Shown here: piece after piece, positions 1 to 9,091 of the stretch
Layout of the letters: each line of letters opens with the position of its first letter
How positions within the stretch are numbered: the stretch's first letter is position 1
Assembly: GCF_002836505.1 (NCBI RefSeq)
Contig: NZ_PJBF01000041.1
Span: 62,001 to 126,000, forward strand
Direction: 5' to 3'
Source: Psychrobacter sp. Choline-02u-9
Lineage (GTDB): Bacteria > Pseudomonadota > Gammaproteobacteria > Pseudomonadales > Moraxellaceae
Length of the DNA: 64,000 bases
The notes under the pieces: model-generated
Databases searched by the model: none
What the model saw: only the letters and a program-made list of their open reading frames with translations
Told to the model about the DNA's origin: nothing
Position numbers and translations under genes: made by a program

Positions 1-342
1 GCGACTTTATTGAGTGCTTGTCAAACATCACCATTTGCAAAGGATCCAGTACCTGAGCCGCGCTATATTCCAAGTATTGTATTGGGAGAGGCGCAAACAC
101 TGACCGTCATGCCAAACCGTGTAGCTTGTGCTTCAGAATTGCCAATGCAGTGCCTGCTTGCTAAATCTAAAGACGGTAGCGTGTTTCAGATTCCTTACGA
201 CTGGATCGATGACTTCAAACCAACCCTTGGTACAGAGTACATTATTAGCGCCCGCCCGCAGATTGATGAAGGGCAACAGAGCGCCACTGGTCATTGGACA
301 TTGCAAAACATATTGTCACAACGTATGGTGGGCATGCCTTAG
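1..342 (+). CDS. DUF4377-like lipoprotein, 5' end missing
   Basis: The open frame is already running at base 1. The first visible residues are A-T-L-L-S-A-C, where LSAC is a lipobox, so the Cys at codon 7 is probably the lipidated first mature residue and only the start of the signal peptide lies outside the window. The mature part (about 107 aa) contains 'MQCLLAKSKDGSVFQIPYDW' and 'GTEYIISARP', the pattern of DUF4377, a small domain found in secreted or lipoprotein META/HslJ-like proteins. No catalytic residues are known for this family. Function unknown. It is followed by a 100-base gap before sthA and is probably a separate gene. Confidence 0.7.
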   Translation, partial: ATLLSACQTSPFAKDPVPEPRYIPSIVLGEAQTLTVMPNRVACASELPMQCLLAKSKDGSVFQIPYDWIDDFKPTLGTEYIISARPQIDEGQQSATGHWTLQNILSQRMVGMP

Positions 343-442
343 TAGGGCGGTATTCATTTATCTACATGATACTAACTCAGCTACATATTGATTCATTTAT
401 ATCTCAAACATTTACTCGATAAATAAATATAAAGAGGACATC

Positions 443-2092
443 ATGGTAAGTAAAAGTGCAAGCGACGAGACCAACGATACTGGTAAAGATATTCATACCG
501 AAGTATCAAATAAATCTAGCGGACACGTGCCAAGCCCTGAACATACCGAAGGTAAGAACAAAAAAGAAAAAATAGAGCAGACCCACGAGCAAGTGACCGA
601 TGATGTCATGCATCATCCAGACCTAGTGAATCCGCTCGATGACACACGAATCGATATTAAATCTGGCTTTACCAAAGACTCTCGTCGTCTAAAAAGTGAC
701 GATCATGAGTATGAGTATGATGCCGTTGTTTTAGGGGCAGGCCCTGCTGGTGAAGCCGCCGCCATGAAGCTGACTAAATCTGGTAAAAGAGTGGTGGTCG
801 TCGATCCGCGTGATCAAGTAGGGGGTAACTCTACTCACGTTGGTACGATTCCAAGTAAAGCACTGCGCCAATCTGTATTTAACTTGATTAATTTCCGCCG
901 TGATCCAATGTTTACCAAAGCGATGGAGTATAAGCAAGTACCGCTAAATGAAGTACTCGCCAAAGCGCGTCAAGTTATTCGTCGTCAAGTCAGTACCCAT
1001 ACACGTTTTTATGAGCGCAACCGTATCGAAGTCATCCAAGGTTGGGCAAGTTTCATTGACGCTCATACGCTACGTATTGAAGTCGATGAAAATGTTTATG
1101 AAACCATCACTTTCAATAAAGCCATCATCACTGTCGGTAGCCGTCCTTACCGTCCTGAGATTCTAGACTTTAACCATCCACGCGTTTTTGACTCTGACAA
1201 AATCTTGCAAATGGATTATGTGGTCAAAAAAATCATCATTTATGGTGCAGGGGTGATTGGTTGTGAGTATGCGTCTATCTTTACTGGTCTTGGCTACAAA
1301 GTTGATTTGATCAATAACCAAGATCAGTTGCTCAACTACTTAGACAGCGAAATCAGTGATGCCATCGCGCATGACTTTAGACAGTTCGGTGTGCTTATCC
1401 GTAGTAACGAAGAGATTGATCATCTTGAGACTCATGATGATTATGTGGTTTTACACTTAAAGAGCGGCAAGCGCATCAAATCTGATGCCATTCTTTGGTC
1501 AAATGGTCGCTCAGGTAATACTGAAGGCTTGAACTTAGAAGCCATTGGGCTAAAAGCAAACGGCCGTGGTCAGCTAAAAGTAGATGATACTTACTGTACG
1601 GACGTCGACAATATCTATGCTGCTGGTGACGTCATCGGTTGGCCATCGTTAGCTTCTGCCGCCTACGACCAAGGGCGCTGTGCTGCTGCCTTTATGGTCG
1701 GTGATAGCGATGCTGAGCCAGTATCTAGTGTGCCTACGGGTATCTATACGATTCCTGAAATCTCTTGTATCGGTAAGACAGAGCAAGAGCTCACAGATGA
1801 AAAAGTCCCTTACGAAGTGGGTCAGGCATTCTTTAAACATCTGGCACGTGCCCAAATCATTGGTGAACGTTCGGGCGTATTAAAGATATTGTTCCATCGT
1901 GATACGTTAGAAATTCTAGGCATCCATTGCTACGGTAACCACGCTTCAGAGATTATCCATATCGGTCAAGCAGTGATGAAGTGTAAGAGCAATAACACGC
2001 TTGAGTACTTTGTAAATACGACTTTCAACTATCCAACGATGGCAGAAGCGTATCGTGTGGCAGCATTGAATGGTTTGAACCGAGTGTTTTAA
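443..2092 (+). CDS. sthA: soluble pyridine nucleotide transhydrogenase (SthA) with N-terminal extension
   Basis: FAD-dependent cytoplasmic enzyme that exchanges reducing equivalents between NADPH and NAD+. The FAD Rossmann motif GAGPAG is at about residues 98-103, the NAD(P) motif [12 protein letters not shown] near 266, the second FAD motif [19 protein letters not shown] near 393, and the dimerisation end [20 protein letters not shown] near 526. From about residue 92 it aligns almost throughout with E. coli SthA (about 466 aa). The first 90 residues are an acidic, low-complexity extension. It seems genuinely translated, because AAGAGG lies just before ATG 443. The segment equivalent to E. 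coli GGGCTHWGTIPSK reads [13 protein letters not shown], so the single Cys there is Ser; SthA lacks the redox disulfide of other family members anyway. Monocistronic, ending at a strong hairpin. Confidence 0.95.
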   Translation: MVSKSASDETNDTGKDIHTEVSNKSSGHVPSPEHTEGKNKKEKIEQTHEQVTDDVMHHPDLVNPLDDTRIDIKSGFTKDSRRLKSDDHEYEYDAVVLGAGPAGEAAAMKLTKSGKRVVVVDPRDQVGGNSTHVGTIPSKALRQSVFNLINFRRDPMFTKAMEYKQVPLNEVLAKARQVIRRQVSTHTRFYERNRIEVIQGWASFIDAHTLRIEVDENVYETITFNKAIITVGSRPYRPEILDFNHPRVFDSDKILQMDYVVKKIIIYGAGVIGCEYASIFTGLGYKVDLINNQDQLLNYLDSEISDAIAHDFRQFGVLIRSNEEIDHLETHDDYVVLHLKSGKRIKSDAILWSNGRSGNTEGLNLEAIGLKANGRGQLKVDDTYCTDVDNIYAAGDVIGWPSLASAAYDQGRCAAAFMVGDSDAEPVSSVPTGIYTIPEISCIGKTEQELTDEKVPYEVGQAFFKHLARAQIIGERSGVLKILFHRDTLEILGIHCYGNHASEIIHIGQAVMKCKSNNTLEYFVNTTFNYPTMAEAYRVAALNGLNRVF

Positions 2093-2118
2093 ACCACCGC
2101 TATTAATATCGTATAAAT

Positions 2119-2154
2119 AAAAAAGCGCCTGCTAATAGTAGTAGGCGCTTTTTT
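2119..2154. terminator. bidirectional rho-independent terminator, sthA / ABC-2 operon
   Basis: Stem AAAAAAGCGCCT...AGGCGCTTTTTT (2119-2130 with 2143-2154), with further inner pairing. A- and T-tracts on both sides let it serve the two convergent units. Confidence 0.9.
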
Positions 2155-2183
2155 ATGCTCATAGACTTCATTAGTTTTAAGAT

Positions 2184-3374
2184 TTACAAGTAGGCTTTTG
2201 GTTGCGGAATACGCTTGCGTAAAAATAGTAATAAAACAAAATAGAGCAACCATAAGCCAGCCAACGCGTAAAATCCTATAGCGACTTGAGAAACACTGGC
2301 ACCCATTTGGTTAAGCTGCACAGAGGTATTGATTGCAGGCGTGGTCGGTACCAGCCAACGTATTACTTGTAATACTTGAGGCAATTGGTCTGCTGGCCAA
2401 GGGTAGCCGCTTAAGAAGAATATTGGTAAGGAGATAAAGATTAAGATCTGCATACTGCGCTCACGCTGCCGGAACCATAATCCGAGCACGCAGCCGAGCG
2501 TTGCGACTGTCGGACAAAATAGTGCCAAAAATAGCAGCGTACCAAGCATGTTTTGTCCGCGTGGATAATGATGTAGCTCAAACGCCCACCCATAATAAAA
2601 GCAGCCAACGATAAAACTAAGTGAGCTCAAAGCCCCAATACGTCCCAACCAGCCACGTACACTCGTACTGTGACGGCGCTGCTCATACCATGTGCCAATC
2701 AGCATTGCTGTCGCCATCAAAAGTGTCTGCTGTAAGATAATAACAGAGACAGCAGGTACGACATAAGCACCATAGCCTTCAGTTTGGTTATACAGTGGCA
2801 TAATCCGTAGCGGTACGGCTTGAGTATTCTGTGCTGCGGTAGATGCATAAGCGCCTTTCGCAATGCTTTTCTTTACCTTGATGCCTGCGGATACCGTACC
2901 TACTGCTTGAGAGAATCCCAATTGGACGTTTTTATTTAAAATAAAATAACCGCCATTACCCAGTACGCTAACGTGTGCTTGCTCTCCGGACTGAACTTGT
3001 TCTTCGAGACCAGCTGGAATCACCATATAGCCTGCAATTTGATCTGACCATATGGCTTCTTTGGCCGCCTGCTCATTGATAAATCGTTCAGTATCTAGGT
3101 ATGGACTAGCACTCGCATAGCGAACAAGAGTACGCGATAAGTTGCTGTTGTCATGATCAATGATACCCACTGGTACATGGTTGACCACTTCAGTTGAGTA
3201 GGGCCAAGGATAGAAAAACCCATAGATAATCGGGGCAATAATCAGCATCAAAAGTACGCCTTTATCGCCAAAAACGTCTTTGAACGTTTGAATAAAGCTT
3301 GTCCAAAATGTTTGAGATGCTGGAGCGATGGCTGATTGAAGCTCTTTGCGCTTGAGCTTTGATTGTGCGGACAT
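2184..3374 (-). CDS. ABC-2 type transporter permease (YhhJ/YbhR-like), second copy
   Basis: Inner-membrane permease of 396 aa. It has one N-terminal membrane segment (about residues 38-58), a periplasmic domain of roughly 140 residues, then about five membrane segments, the layout of the ABC2_membrane_3 family (YhhJ, YbhS, YbhR). Last gene of the minus-strand operon. Its ATG shares one base with the stop of the upstream permease (TAATG), and GGGGAG sits about 8 bases before the start, so translational coupling is likely. With the HlyD and TolC homologues upstream it should form a tripartite exporter. No ATP-binding subunit is encoded here. Substrate unknown; drug or bile-salt-like efflux is inference from relatives. 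Confidence 0.85.
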   Translation of the reverse strand: MSAQSKLKRKELQSAIAPASQTFWTSFIQTFKDVFGDKGVLLMLIIAPIIYGFFYPWPYSTEVVNHVPVGIIDHDNSNLSRTLVRYASASPYLDTERFINEQAAKEAIWSDQIAGYMVIPAGLEEQVQSGEQAHVSVLGNGGYFILNKNVQLGFSQAVGTVSAGIKVKKSIAKGAYASTAAQNTQAVPLRIMPLYNQTEGYGAYVVPAVSVIILQQTLLMATAMLIGTWYEQRRHSTSVRGWLGRIGALSSLSFIVGCFYYGWAFELHHYPRGQNMLGTLLFLALFCPTVATLGCVLGLWFRQRERSMQILIFISLPIFFLSGYPWPADQLPQVLQVIRWLVPTTPAINTSVQLNQMGASVSQVAIGFYALAGLWLLYFVLLLFLRKRIPQPKAYL

Positions 3375-4684
3375 TAGCGGGCTCCCCAGCGTTCAGGATG
3401 CGCCAATGCGCGTTTGGTCAATAGGGCTGTCAGTAGCATGGCGATGATAGTGGCAAGCGCCAGACCGTAGACAATAGGCACAGAGATAGCAATAGGCGCT
3501 TGCATTTGCAATTGAGCAATGTGTAGCTTGAGGTAATGTGTCAGTGGCAATGCATTTGACCAGTATTGCGCGCTATCACTAATCGCAATATAAGGAAAAG
3601 TAACACCGGCAAAGGCGTAAGAAGGCGCTGAAATAAATCCGGTAGTCGATAGACCCATACGTAATGAAAAAGAATTCAAAGTAAAAATAGCACCCAGCCA
3701 AAACGACAATACCATTAGGCACAAAAACCCAGCATAGACTGCCATGAGAGACATGATGTTGATATTCTGATTGGACGTTGCCAACCACAGTATCAACGCT
3801 GACCACAAGCTATATGCCAGTATTGGCCAAAAGTACTTACCTAATAAGCCAAATACCAAAACTGATAGGCTGACCGAATGGGGCACTTTTGCGCTTGACG
3901 ATGATGTTTTGTTATTGCTGCTATCTTGTTTGGTTGATAGCGAAGATGTCGTTTTTAAAGTTTTAGATAAGGTTAAATGAGGCTTTCCTGTATCAATAAA
4001 ACGGTACCAGCGACCGATATTCTTATCACGTAACTCGCGGCCTATCGTGGTTGCGCCAATGACCATTGCCAATATATGTAATAAGGCAGGTATGACAGTA
4101 GATGCCAAAAACTGCTGATAGTTGGTCGCAGCATTGAATAAGCTAATACGCTGCACACTGATAGGCGCATAAGCCGTCATCGCTTGTGATGGCGCTACGC
4201 CTTGTTTGACCAATCGCTTGATCTCTACACCTGCGGATAATGTACTAGCGACCGCTTGGACACCTGCCTGAATAATACCAGAGTGCGTACCGTACTGTGC
4301 ATTGACTTGTAGAGTCAACGTAGCAGGCTGGCTCGATAATATATTACGAGAAAAGTCCTCTGGGATAATGACGACAGCGTAAATATCGCGCTGTAAAATC
4401 GCAGCCTCTGCATCCGCTTGGGAGTAATACAGCTGTCTGACCGTCAAAGTAGGACTGGCCTCTAAGTAACGGACGGCAGTATTGGCAACAGCGCTATTGT
4501 CTTGATCGATGACTCCGATAGGCAAATCGGTAATTTGAGTCTGTGAAAATATCCACCATATTAGCAGCACCGTTGCCAGTGGTATCCATACCACCATGCT
4601 AAAGTCCCAATGGTTTTTTGCCAAAAAACGGCGCTCGTAGGCTGCACTGCGTAAAAAAGCCTCACTTAACTTAGTCAAGTGCAT
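3374..4684 (-). CDS. ABC-2 type transporter permease (YhhJ/YbhS-like), first copy
   Basis: 436-aa inner-membrane permease with the same layout as its downstream neighbour: an N-terminal membrane segment (about 31-47), a periplasmic domain containing 'DQDNSAVANTAVRYLEASP', then C-terminal membrane segments. Both copies carry the D-x-D-N-S pattern typical of ABC2_membrane_3 proteins. A Ser/Lys-rich loop (about 235-265, including SSLSTKQDSSNNKTSSSSAK) breaks the C-terminal half and is unlike the family; it is probably a cytoplasmic linker. The gene starts 3 bases after the HlyD homologue. The two permeases presumably form a heterodimer. Confidence 0.85.
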   Translation of the reverse strand: MHLTKLSEAFLRSAAYERRFLAKNHWDFSMVVWIPLATVLLIWWIFSQTQITDLPIGVIDQDNSAVANTAVRYLEASPTLTVRQLYYSQADAEAAILQRDIYAVVIIPEDFSRNILSSQPATLTLQVNAQYGTHSGIIQAGVQAVASTLSAGVEIKRLVKQGVAPSQAMTAYAPISVQRISLFNAATNYQQFLASTVIPALLHILAMVIGATTIGRELRDKNIGRWYRFIDTGKPHLTLSKTLKTTSSLSTKQDSSNNKTSSSSAKVPHSVSLSVLVFGLLGKYFWPILAYSLWSALILWLATSNQNINIMSLMAVYAGFLCLMVLSFWLGAIFTLNSFSLRMGLSTTGFISAPSYAFAGVTFPYIAISDSAQYWSNALPLTHYLKLHIAQLQMQAPIAISVPIVYGLALATIIAMLLTALLTKRALAHPERWGAR

Positions 4685-4687
4685 GGC

Positions 4688-5887
4688 TTACTCTTGGTTC
4701 TGATTGACAGAAGTAGGGTTGATACGTACGACCACACTCATACCCGAGCGGATACGAGCATCGGGCTTAGATGGTCGTGCCTTCACCTCAAAAGTACGCA
4801 CATCAAAACCATCATCGTTATTGGTCGGACGCCACGTGGCAAAGTCTGATAAGGTCGATGTCGCATAGACGGTAAACTGTTTCGTATAAGGCTTATCCGC
4901 TGATGACAGCGCTGGGATAGTACCCGTAAATGTTTGACCAATAGCAAATTGATTTAAATAAGACTCAGTGACGTTAAGTACCACCCATTGGTCGTTGGTA
5001 TCCACCAACGTCAGGAGCGGAACTCCTTGACCGATGACTTCTCCAGTACTCACGATGACATTATCGACGATACCAGCGATAGGACTTCTTAGGTTCGCTT
5101 CCTCTTTTGCTACTAGCGCTTCATCGAGTTTTGCATCGACCTGTGCAACTTGTGCAGTGGCCGCTGACTTATCTTCAGTACGTGCGCCTTCTAGTGCCAA
5201 ATCATACTGCAAGCGGGCTGCTTCGGTTTGGTCTTGAGTAGCAAGATATTGCGCATATGCTTCATCGCGCTTTTGTCGCGCCATCAGTCCTTCTTCGTAA
5301 AGGCGATTGACACGCTGATAGGTGTTTTCTGCCAAGTCAGACGCGGCTTTATTGGCTTGCCAAGCGGCTTTTGCTTGGGCGATTTCTTGCGGGCGCGCAC
5401 CATTTTCTGCTTTGTCTAATTGGCTTTGCGCGATTTGCTTACCAGCACGTGCTTGATTAATCTTGGCATTAATCTCAGGCGAATCCATCTCAACCAGTTG
5501 CTGACCTGCCGTTACCGTATCACCCTCTGTTACCATAATTTGGGCAATACGCCCTGGTACTTTTGCAGCGATAGACGTTTGCTGCATTTGCATTTGCCCT
5601 TGTAGTGTAATAACTTCTGGCTCGCTATGCGCATTACTTTTGTATAGGCCGTACGCGATCGTACCAAGGACAATCAGTATGAATAGTGCAAGTAATCCTT
5701 TTTTCATACGCGCAGATTTGTCAGTTTTAGAGACGTTACGATTATAAGCAGGTGTCGGTTGCTCTGGTTCAATATCAGATACGTCTTCTACAGGATCGAC
5801 TGAATTTTGTGTGTCTTGAGAGGTCACTGACTCGGTTGCATCAGCTGATTTATTTGAGTCGTCTGATTCGCGTGGTAATTCTGTCAT
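4688..5887 (-). CDS. HlyD/EmrA-type periplasmic adaptor protein
   Basis: Membrane-fusion protein linking an inner-membrane transporter to a TolC-type channel. An acidic cytoplasmic stretch (1-60) precedes one membrane anchor (about 62-83). Then come the first half of the lipoyl domain (SIAAKVPGRIAQIMVTEGDT, from about 105), an Ala/Gln/Glu-rich coiled-coil hairpin (about 142-245), the second lipoyl half (LRSPIAGIVDNVIVSTGEVI) and a beta-barrel. The 60-residue cytoplasmic leader is longer than usual. AGGAA precedes the ATG by about 11 bases. It lies between the YihY-like gene and the two permeases, as in ybhGFSR-type clusters but without the YbhF ATPase. Confidence 0.9.
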   Translation of the reverse strand: MTELPRESDDSNKSADATESVTSQDTQNSVDPVEDVSDIEPEQPTPAYNRNVSKTDKSARMKKGLLALFILIVLGTIAYGLYKSNAHSEPEVITLQGQMQMQQTSIAAKVPGRIAQIMVTEGDTVTAGQQLVEMDSPEINAKINQARAGKQIAQSQLDKAENGARPQEIAQAKAAWQANKAASDLAENTYQRVNRLYEEGLMARQKRDEAYAQYLATQDQTEAARLQYDLALEGARTEDKSAATAQVAQVDAKLDEALVAKEEANLRSPIAGIVDNVIVSTGEVIGQGVPLLTLVDTNDQWVVLNVTESYLNQFAIGQTFTGTIPALSSADKPYTKQFTVYATSTLSDFATWRPTNNDDGFDVRTFEVKARPSKPDARIRSGMSVVVRINPTSVNQNQE

Positions 5888-5935
5888 GACAATGAGATTC
5901 CTAAAGCAACAAAGTTGAAAATAAAGGGTTTATTA

Positions 5936-6802
5936 CTAGTACACTCGAAACGCATAAGGCTTGGCGTTGTCTATAGTTTCAGAATTAAAAATAGCACCAA
6001 GAGCGACGATAAATGCTGAGTAATATAGCCATAGCATAATGACCACAGCAGCTGAAAGCGCGCCAAACTCAGCACTATAGTTATTAAAGTTTTGCACATA
6101 AATTGAAAACAAGATGGACAATATAATCCATAAAACCGTTGCTAGTGCAGCGCCCGGCATTAGTTTTTTGAGGGCGACGGCATCGCGATTTGGGGCTAGA
6201 CGATAAAGACCTAAAAAGCTTAAGAATATGATACCTGTCAATATGGGCCACCTGCTCCAAAGCGCAATTGTCTTTGCTATCTGAGGGAAAGGGAAGTAGG
6301 CCGCCCCCAAAGGAATAATCGCGATAGAGGAGACTGCGATAATCAATACGACTACTGCTGCAAAGGTCAGACCAACTGCGCGGATCGTGCTTTGTACAAA
6401 ACTGCGCTCTTGAGTGATATGAAACGCAAGGTTAATAAGAATAATTAAAGACTTAATACCTTTAGAACCCGCGTAAAGTGCGAGCAAGGACGATATAAGC
6501 AGGCTGAAAGTCAGAGCAGACGTAGTTGTAGAAACCAACTCGCTTAGACGGGAGTTGAGCACTTCATATACTGTATCAGGTATAAATTGACTCAAAAGCG
6601 AGATTTGCTCTTGCATCTCGGTAGGAGAGAATGCAAGACCATAAAGCAGTACAAACACAGCCATCACTGGAAAAATTGATGAGAATCCAAAGAAACCTAC
6701 GCTTGCACAATGCGCCCAAACATTAGAATTATTGGCAATACGCCACGTTTCTAGTAACGTCTGTAGCCAGTTTTTTAACGATTTAGAGGTCAATTTTTTC
6801 AT
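5936..6802 (-). CDS. YihY/BrkB-family inner membrane protein
   Basis: 288 aa, about six membrane segments, with the family pattern 'VWAHCASVGFFGFSSIFPVM' near the start and 'GALSAAVVIMLWLYYSAFIV' near the end. Relatives were once mislabelled ribonuclease BN; no nuclease motif is present. The biochemical role of YihY proteins is unsettled. Here it sits inside the operon between the TolC-like gene and the adaptor, so a link to envelope transport is possible, but that is inference from position. No clear Shine-Dalgarno sequence is visible before the ATG. Confidence 0.85.
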   Translation of the reverse strand: MKKLTSKSLKNWLQTLLETWRIANNSNVWAHCASVGFFGFSSIFPVMAVFVLLYGLAFSPTEMQEQISLLSQFIPDTVYEVLNSRLSELVSTTTSALTFSLLISSLLALYAGSKGIKSLIILINLAFHITQERSFVQSTIRAVGLTFAAVVVLIIAVSSIAIIPLGAAYFPFPQIAKTIALWSRWPILTGIIFLSFLGLYRLAPNRDAVALKKLMPGAALATVLWIILSILFSIYVQNFNNYSAEFGALSAAVVIMLWLYYSAFIVALGAIFNSETIDNAKPYAFRVY

Positions 6803-6904
6803 AAAAGCAGCTGTTCGTAATAGGGTTGGTAATAGTCATTTCGATGTTGGCTTTATGGTAATACAAAGCGTTTATCAGCACGACTTAAGGCTTCTCACGT
6901 TACA

Positions 6905-8563
6905 TCATTGCTCAGTATATAAAGTGGGCAATTGAATGTCAGCGGCATTGAGATAAGCATTAAAAGCAAGTGGCGTACCACAGCTCTGCATAAGGGCAGC
7001 CAGTGACTGTACATAGTCATTAGCAGCTTGTGCTTGCTCGGTACGTGCTTTAAGCGATTGCGTTTGTGCTTGCACCACATCAACGGTGGTATTTACACCT
7101 TCTTGTAATCCTAAGCGTCGTAGTCGTAATACTTCTGCTGCCAAATCAACATTACTTTGCAGTGCCTGATAGCGTGATTGGGCATTATTAACATCGTGCC
7201 AGTTTTTTTCTACCAGTAGCAATAAATTGTCACTGACTTCAATCTCAGAGAGGTCGGCCTGACGAATTTTGGCATTACTGGATGCTAGTGATGCTGCTTT
7301 ATCGAGTCCGCCCCATAGTTTCCAACTGGCAGATATACCAGCGACCCAGCTTGGATCTTTCTCTACCTGACCATAACCGTATAATAATACCGTAGGCTTG
7401 TAGCCCGTATCTGATAGCGCATGTAACTGCTGAGCCTGTGCCCGCTTGGCTGCAACTTTTTGCAGTCCGGGATGGTTGTTTAGTGCCAAGTCCTGAAAGT
7501 AGCTCACATCTGGCAGGGGACGACTAGAGACAAACAAAGGTGTGGTTGGTTTAATACGGTAGTCGGTACGTAGTAGACGCTGTAACGCAATCATAGCTAA
7601 GCGCGCGTCATTATTCGCATTGACGGATTCGCTTTTGGCATCGGCAAGCGCCGACTGTGCTTCTAGTCTATCGACACGTGAGATAAAACCTTCTTCAAAC
7701 AAACGCTCGGCCATATGGTCGGTTTGCTGCAATGTATCGTAAGCGTCTTCTCGTAAGTAAGCAGCGATAATCGCTAGCTGTGCCTTAAAATAACGCTCAA
7801 TTAACGTATTATAAAGCTCATTTTTATCCAGTACGCTATCAGCCATCGCTTCCTGCGTACGTGCATCCGAGGCGCCAGTCAGTGCGTCCGTACGTCCAGC
7901 AGTATAAATAGGCCAAACGACACCAAGACCTGCACCCGACGTAGAGCCTGATCGCTTGAAGTTATAAGAGTCGGGAATACGCTCACCGACCAGCTCACCA
8001 AAGTCTGGTAAGTCTGCTGTAGGAGGGATTATGTTATCTACGCCATTGTTTACTTCGTTGACGATACCGCTTCTGAGAGAAGATAAATCTATATCCTCAT
8101 CTAAATGATAGGCACTGGCAGATACTCGAGCAAATACGAGCGGATTGTCGATAGTTCTGAGCGCGTCAGTTTGGTATTCGCTAGCAGCAATCGCTGCTTG
8201 ATTGGCAGCAATTTTAGGTGATACTTGTACCAGCAGCTTTTGCGCTTGCTCTAAGCTCAAAAAGCTTGAGACGTCTAGTGCGTAGCTATTATCGACTGCT
8301 TTATGTGTAATAGGGTCAACAAGCGTAGACAGTGCCTGCGACTCAGCGTTTCGAGGGTTTGGTACTGTATGAAAAGGCGCGACAGCTGGTTTATCATTAT
8401 CAGTTGGACTATCAGCATCTATGATTTGTGTCACAGCCACTGGTGTAACATCATCTGATACTTCTATACTGTCAGCGGCAGTGCTCGCGTAAGTCATGAC
8501 AGGCACACTCATGACTGCAACTGTCATCATAGCAGTCGGTAGCGCTGATAAAATGAATTTCAT
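6905..8563 (-). CDS. TolC-family outer membrane efflux channel
   Basis: 552 aa. A signal peptide (about 1-26, ending ..VMTYAS) is followed by a linker of roughly 70 residues and two OEP repeats of long alpha-helices. Examples are 'LLVQVSPKIAANQAAIAASE', 'ERLFEEGFISRVDRLEAQSA' and 'LRRLGLQEGVNTTVDVVQAQ'. It forms the trimeric outer-membrane duct used by the adaptor and permeases downstream. It is the first gene of the five-gene minus-strand unit; the gap to the next gene is 102 bases, so an internal promoter there cannot be ruled out. The linker after the signal peptide is longer than in E. coli TolC. Confidence 0.9.
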   Translation of the reverse strand: MKFILSALPTAMMTVAVMSVPVMTYASTAADSIEVSDDVTPVAVTQIIDADSPTDNDKPAVAPFHTVPNPRNAESQALSTLVDPITHKAVDNSYALDVSSFLSLEQAQKLLVQVSPKIAANQAAIAASEYQTDALRTIDNPLVFARVSASAYHLDEDIDLSSLRSGIVNEVNNGVDNIIPPTADLPDFGELVGERIPDSYNFKRSGSTSGAGLGVVWPIYTAGRTDALTGASDARTQEAMADSVLDKNELYNTLIERYFKAQLAIIAAYLREDAYDTLQQTDHMAERLFEEGFISRVDRLEAQSALADAKSESVNANNDARLAMIALQRLLRTDYRIKPTTPLFVSSRPLPDVSYFQDLALNNHPGLQKVAAKRAQAQQLHALSDTGYKPTVLLYGYGQVEKDPSWVAGISASWKLWGGLDKAASLASSNAKIRQADLSEIEVSDNLLLLVEKNWHDVNNAQSRYQALQSNVDLAAEVLRLRRLGLQEGVNTTVDVVQAQTQSLKARTEQAQAANDYVQSLAALMQSCGTPLAFNAYLNAADIQLPTLYTEQ

Positions 8564-9091
8564 AAGTCACATAAGCCATTAATTAGAATGTAAGGTATTA
8601 TAAAATAAGGAACAGCACCGATAAGTTTCATTGCTCAGGATATAAAGTTGCTGAACCATTATAGACTATTTGCTAGCTAGCGAAAAAATGATGCTTAAAT
8701 AAATCATTCATATTCTAATATGAAAATACGGCTATATTAAAAGCGCTAACAAGCGGTCATTCGTCATAAGAGGTACACTGTAGAGCCACAATGGTGACGG
8801 GTCAATGCTCAGTATTTTGCTGTTTCCTATTGTGTGACCAGTAGCGGTATGATAGAGGTTTGATTTAATTTTTAAATATCTGTTTATAAGTAACAACATA
8901 GCCAACAAGGCGTTTTAGATTCGCGCGATTTATTTTTAGTTGGATTTTGTTTTTAATTTTATTGTTAAAGCATTTAGACAGTAATTAGCAAATAAAAAAT
9001 GCTCAATAAGTAGCAATTAACAAGAATCAGTCAATGAATAGTCACTAAATGGCTATTAAGTAGAATAAATAATATTAGTAGAGGGTGTGTC
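8564..9091. other. 528-base AT-rich divergent intergenic region
   Basis: Holds the promoters of the minus-strand efflux operon and of glpK. Apart from the candidate -10 near 8660, I see no convincing operator, hairpin or reading frame. Confidence 0.6.
8658..8686 (-). promoter_or_regulatory. candidate promoter of the TolC-HlyD-ABC-2 operon
   Basis: On the minus strand there is a perfect -10 TATAAT (8658-8663), 17 bases downstream of TTTTCG, a poor -35. It lies about 95 bases before the tolC-like ATG. Confidence 0.4.

Noticed and set aside
5936-6802. Ribonuclease BN annotation for the YihY-like gene
   Set aside because: A historical misannotation; the protein is a polytopic membrane protein with no nuclease motif.
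8564-9091. Riboswitch or small RNA in the glpK upstream region
   Set aside because: No conserved riboswitch core or stable hairpin with a T-tract visible.
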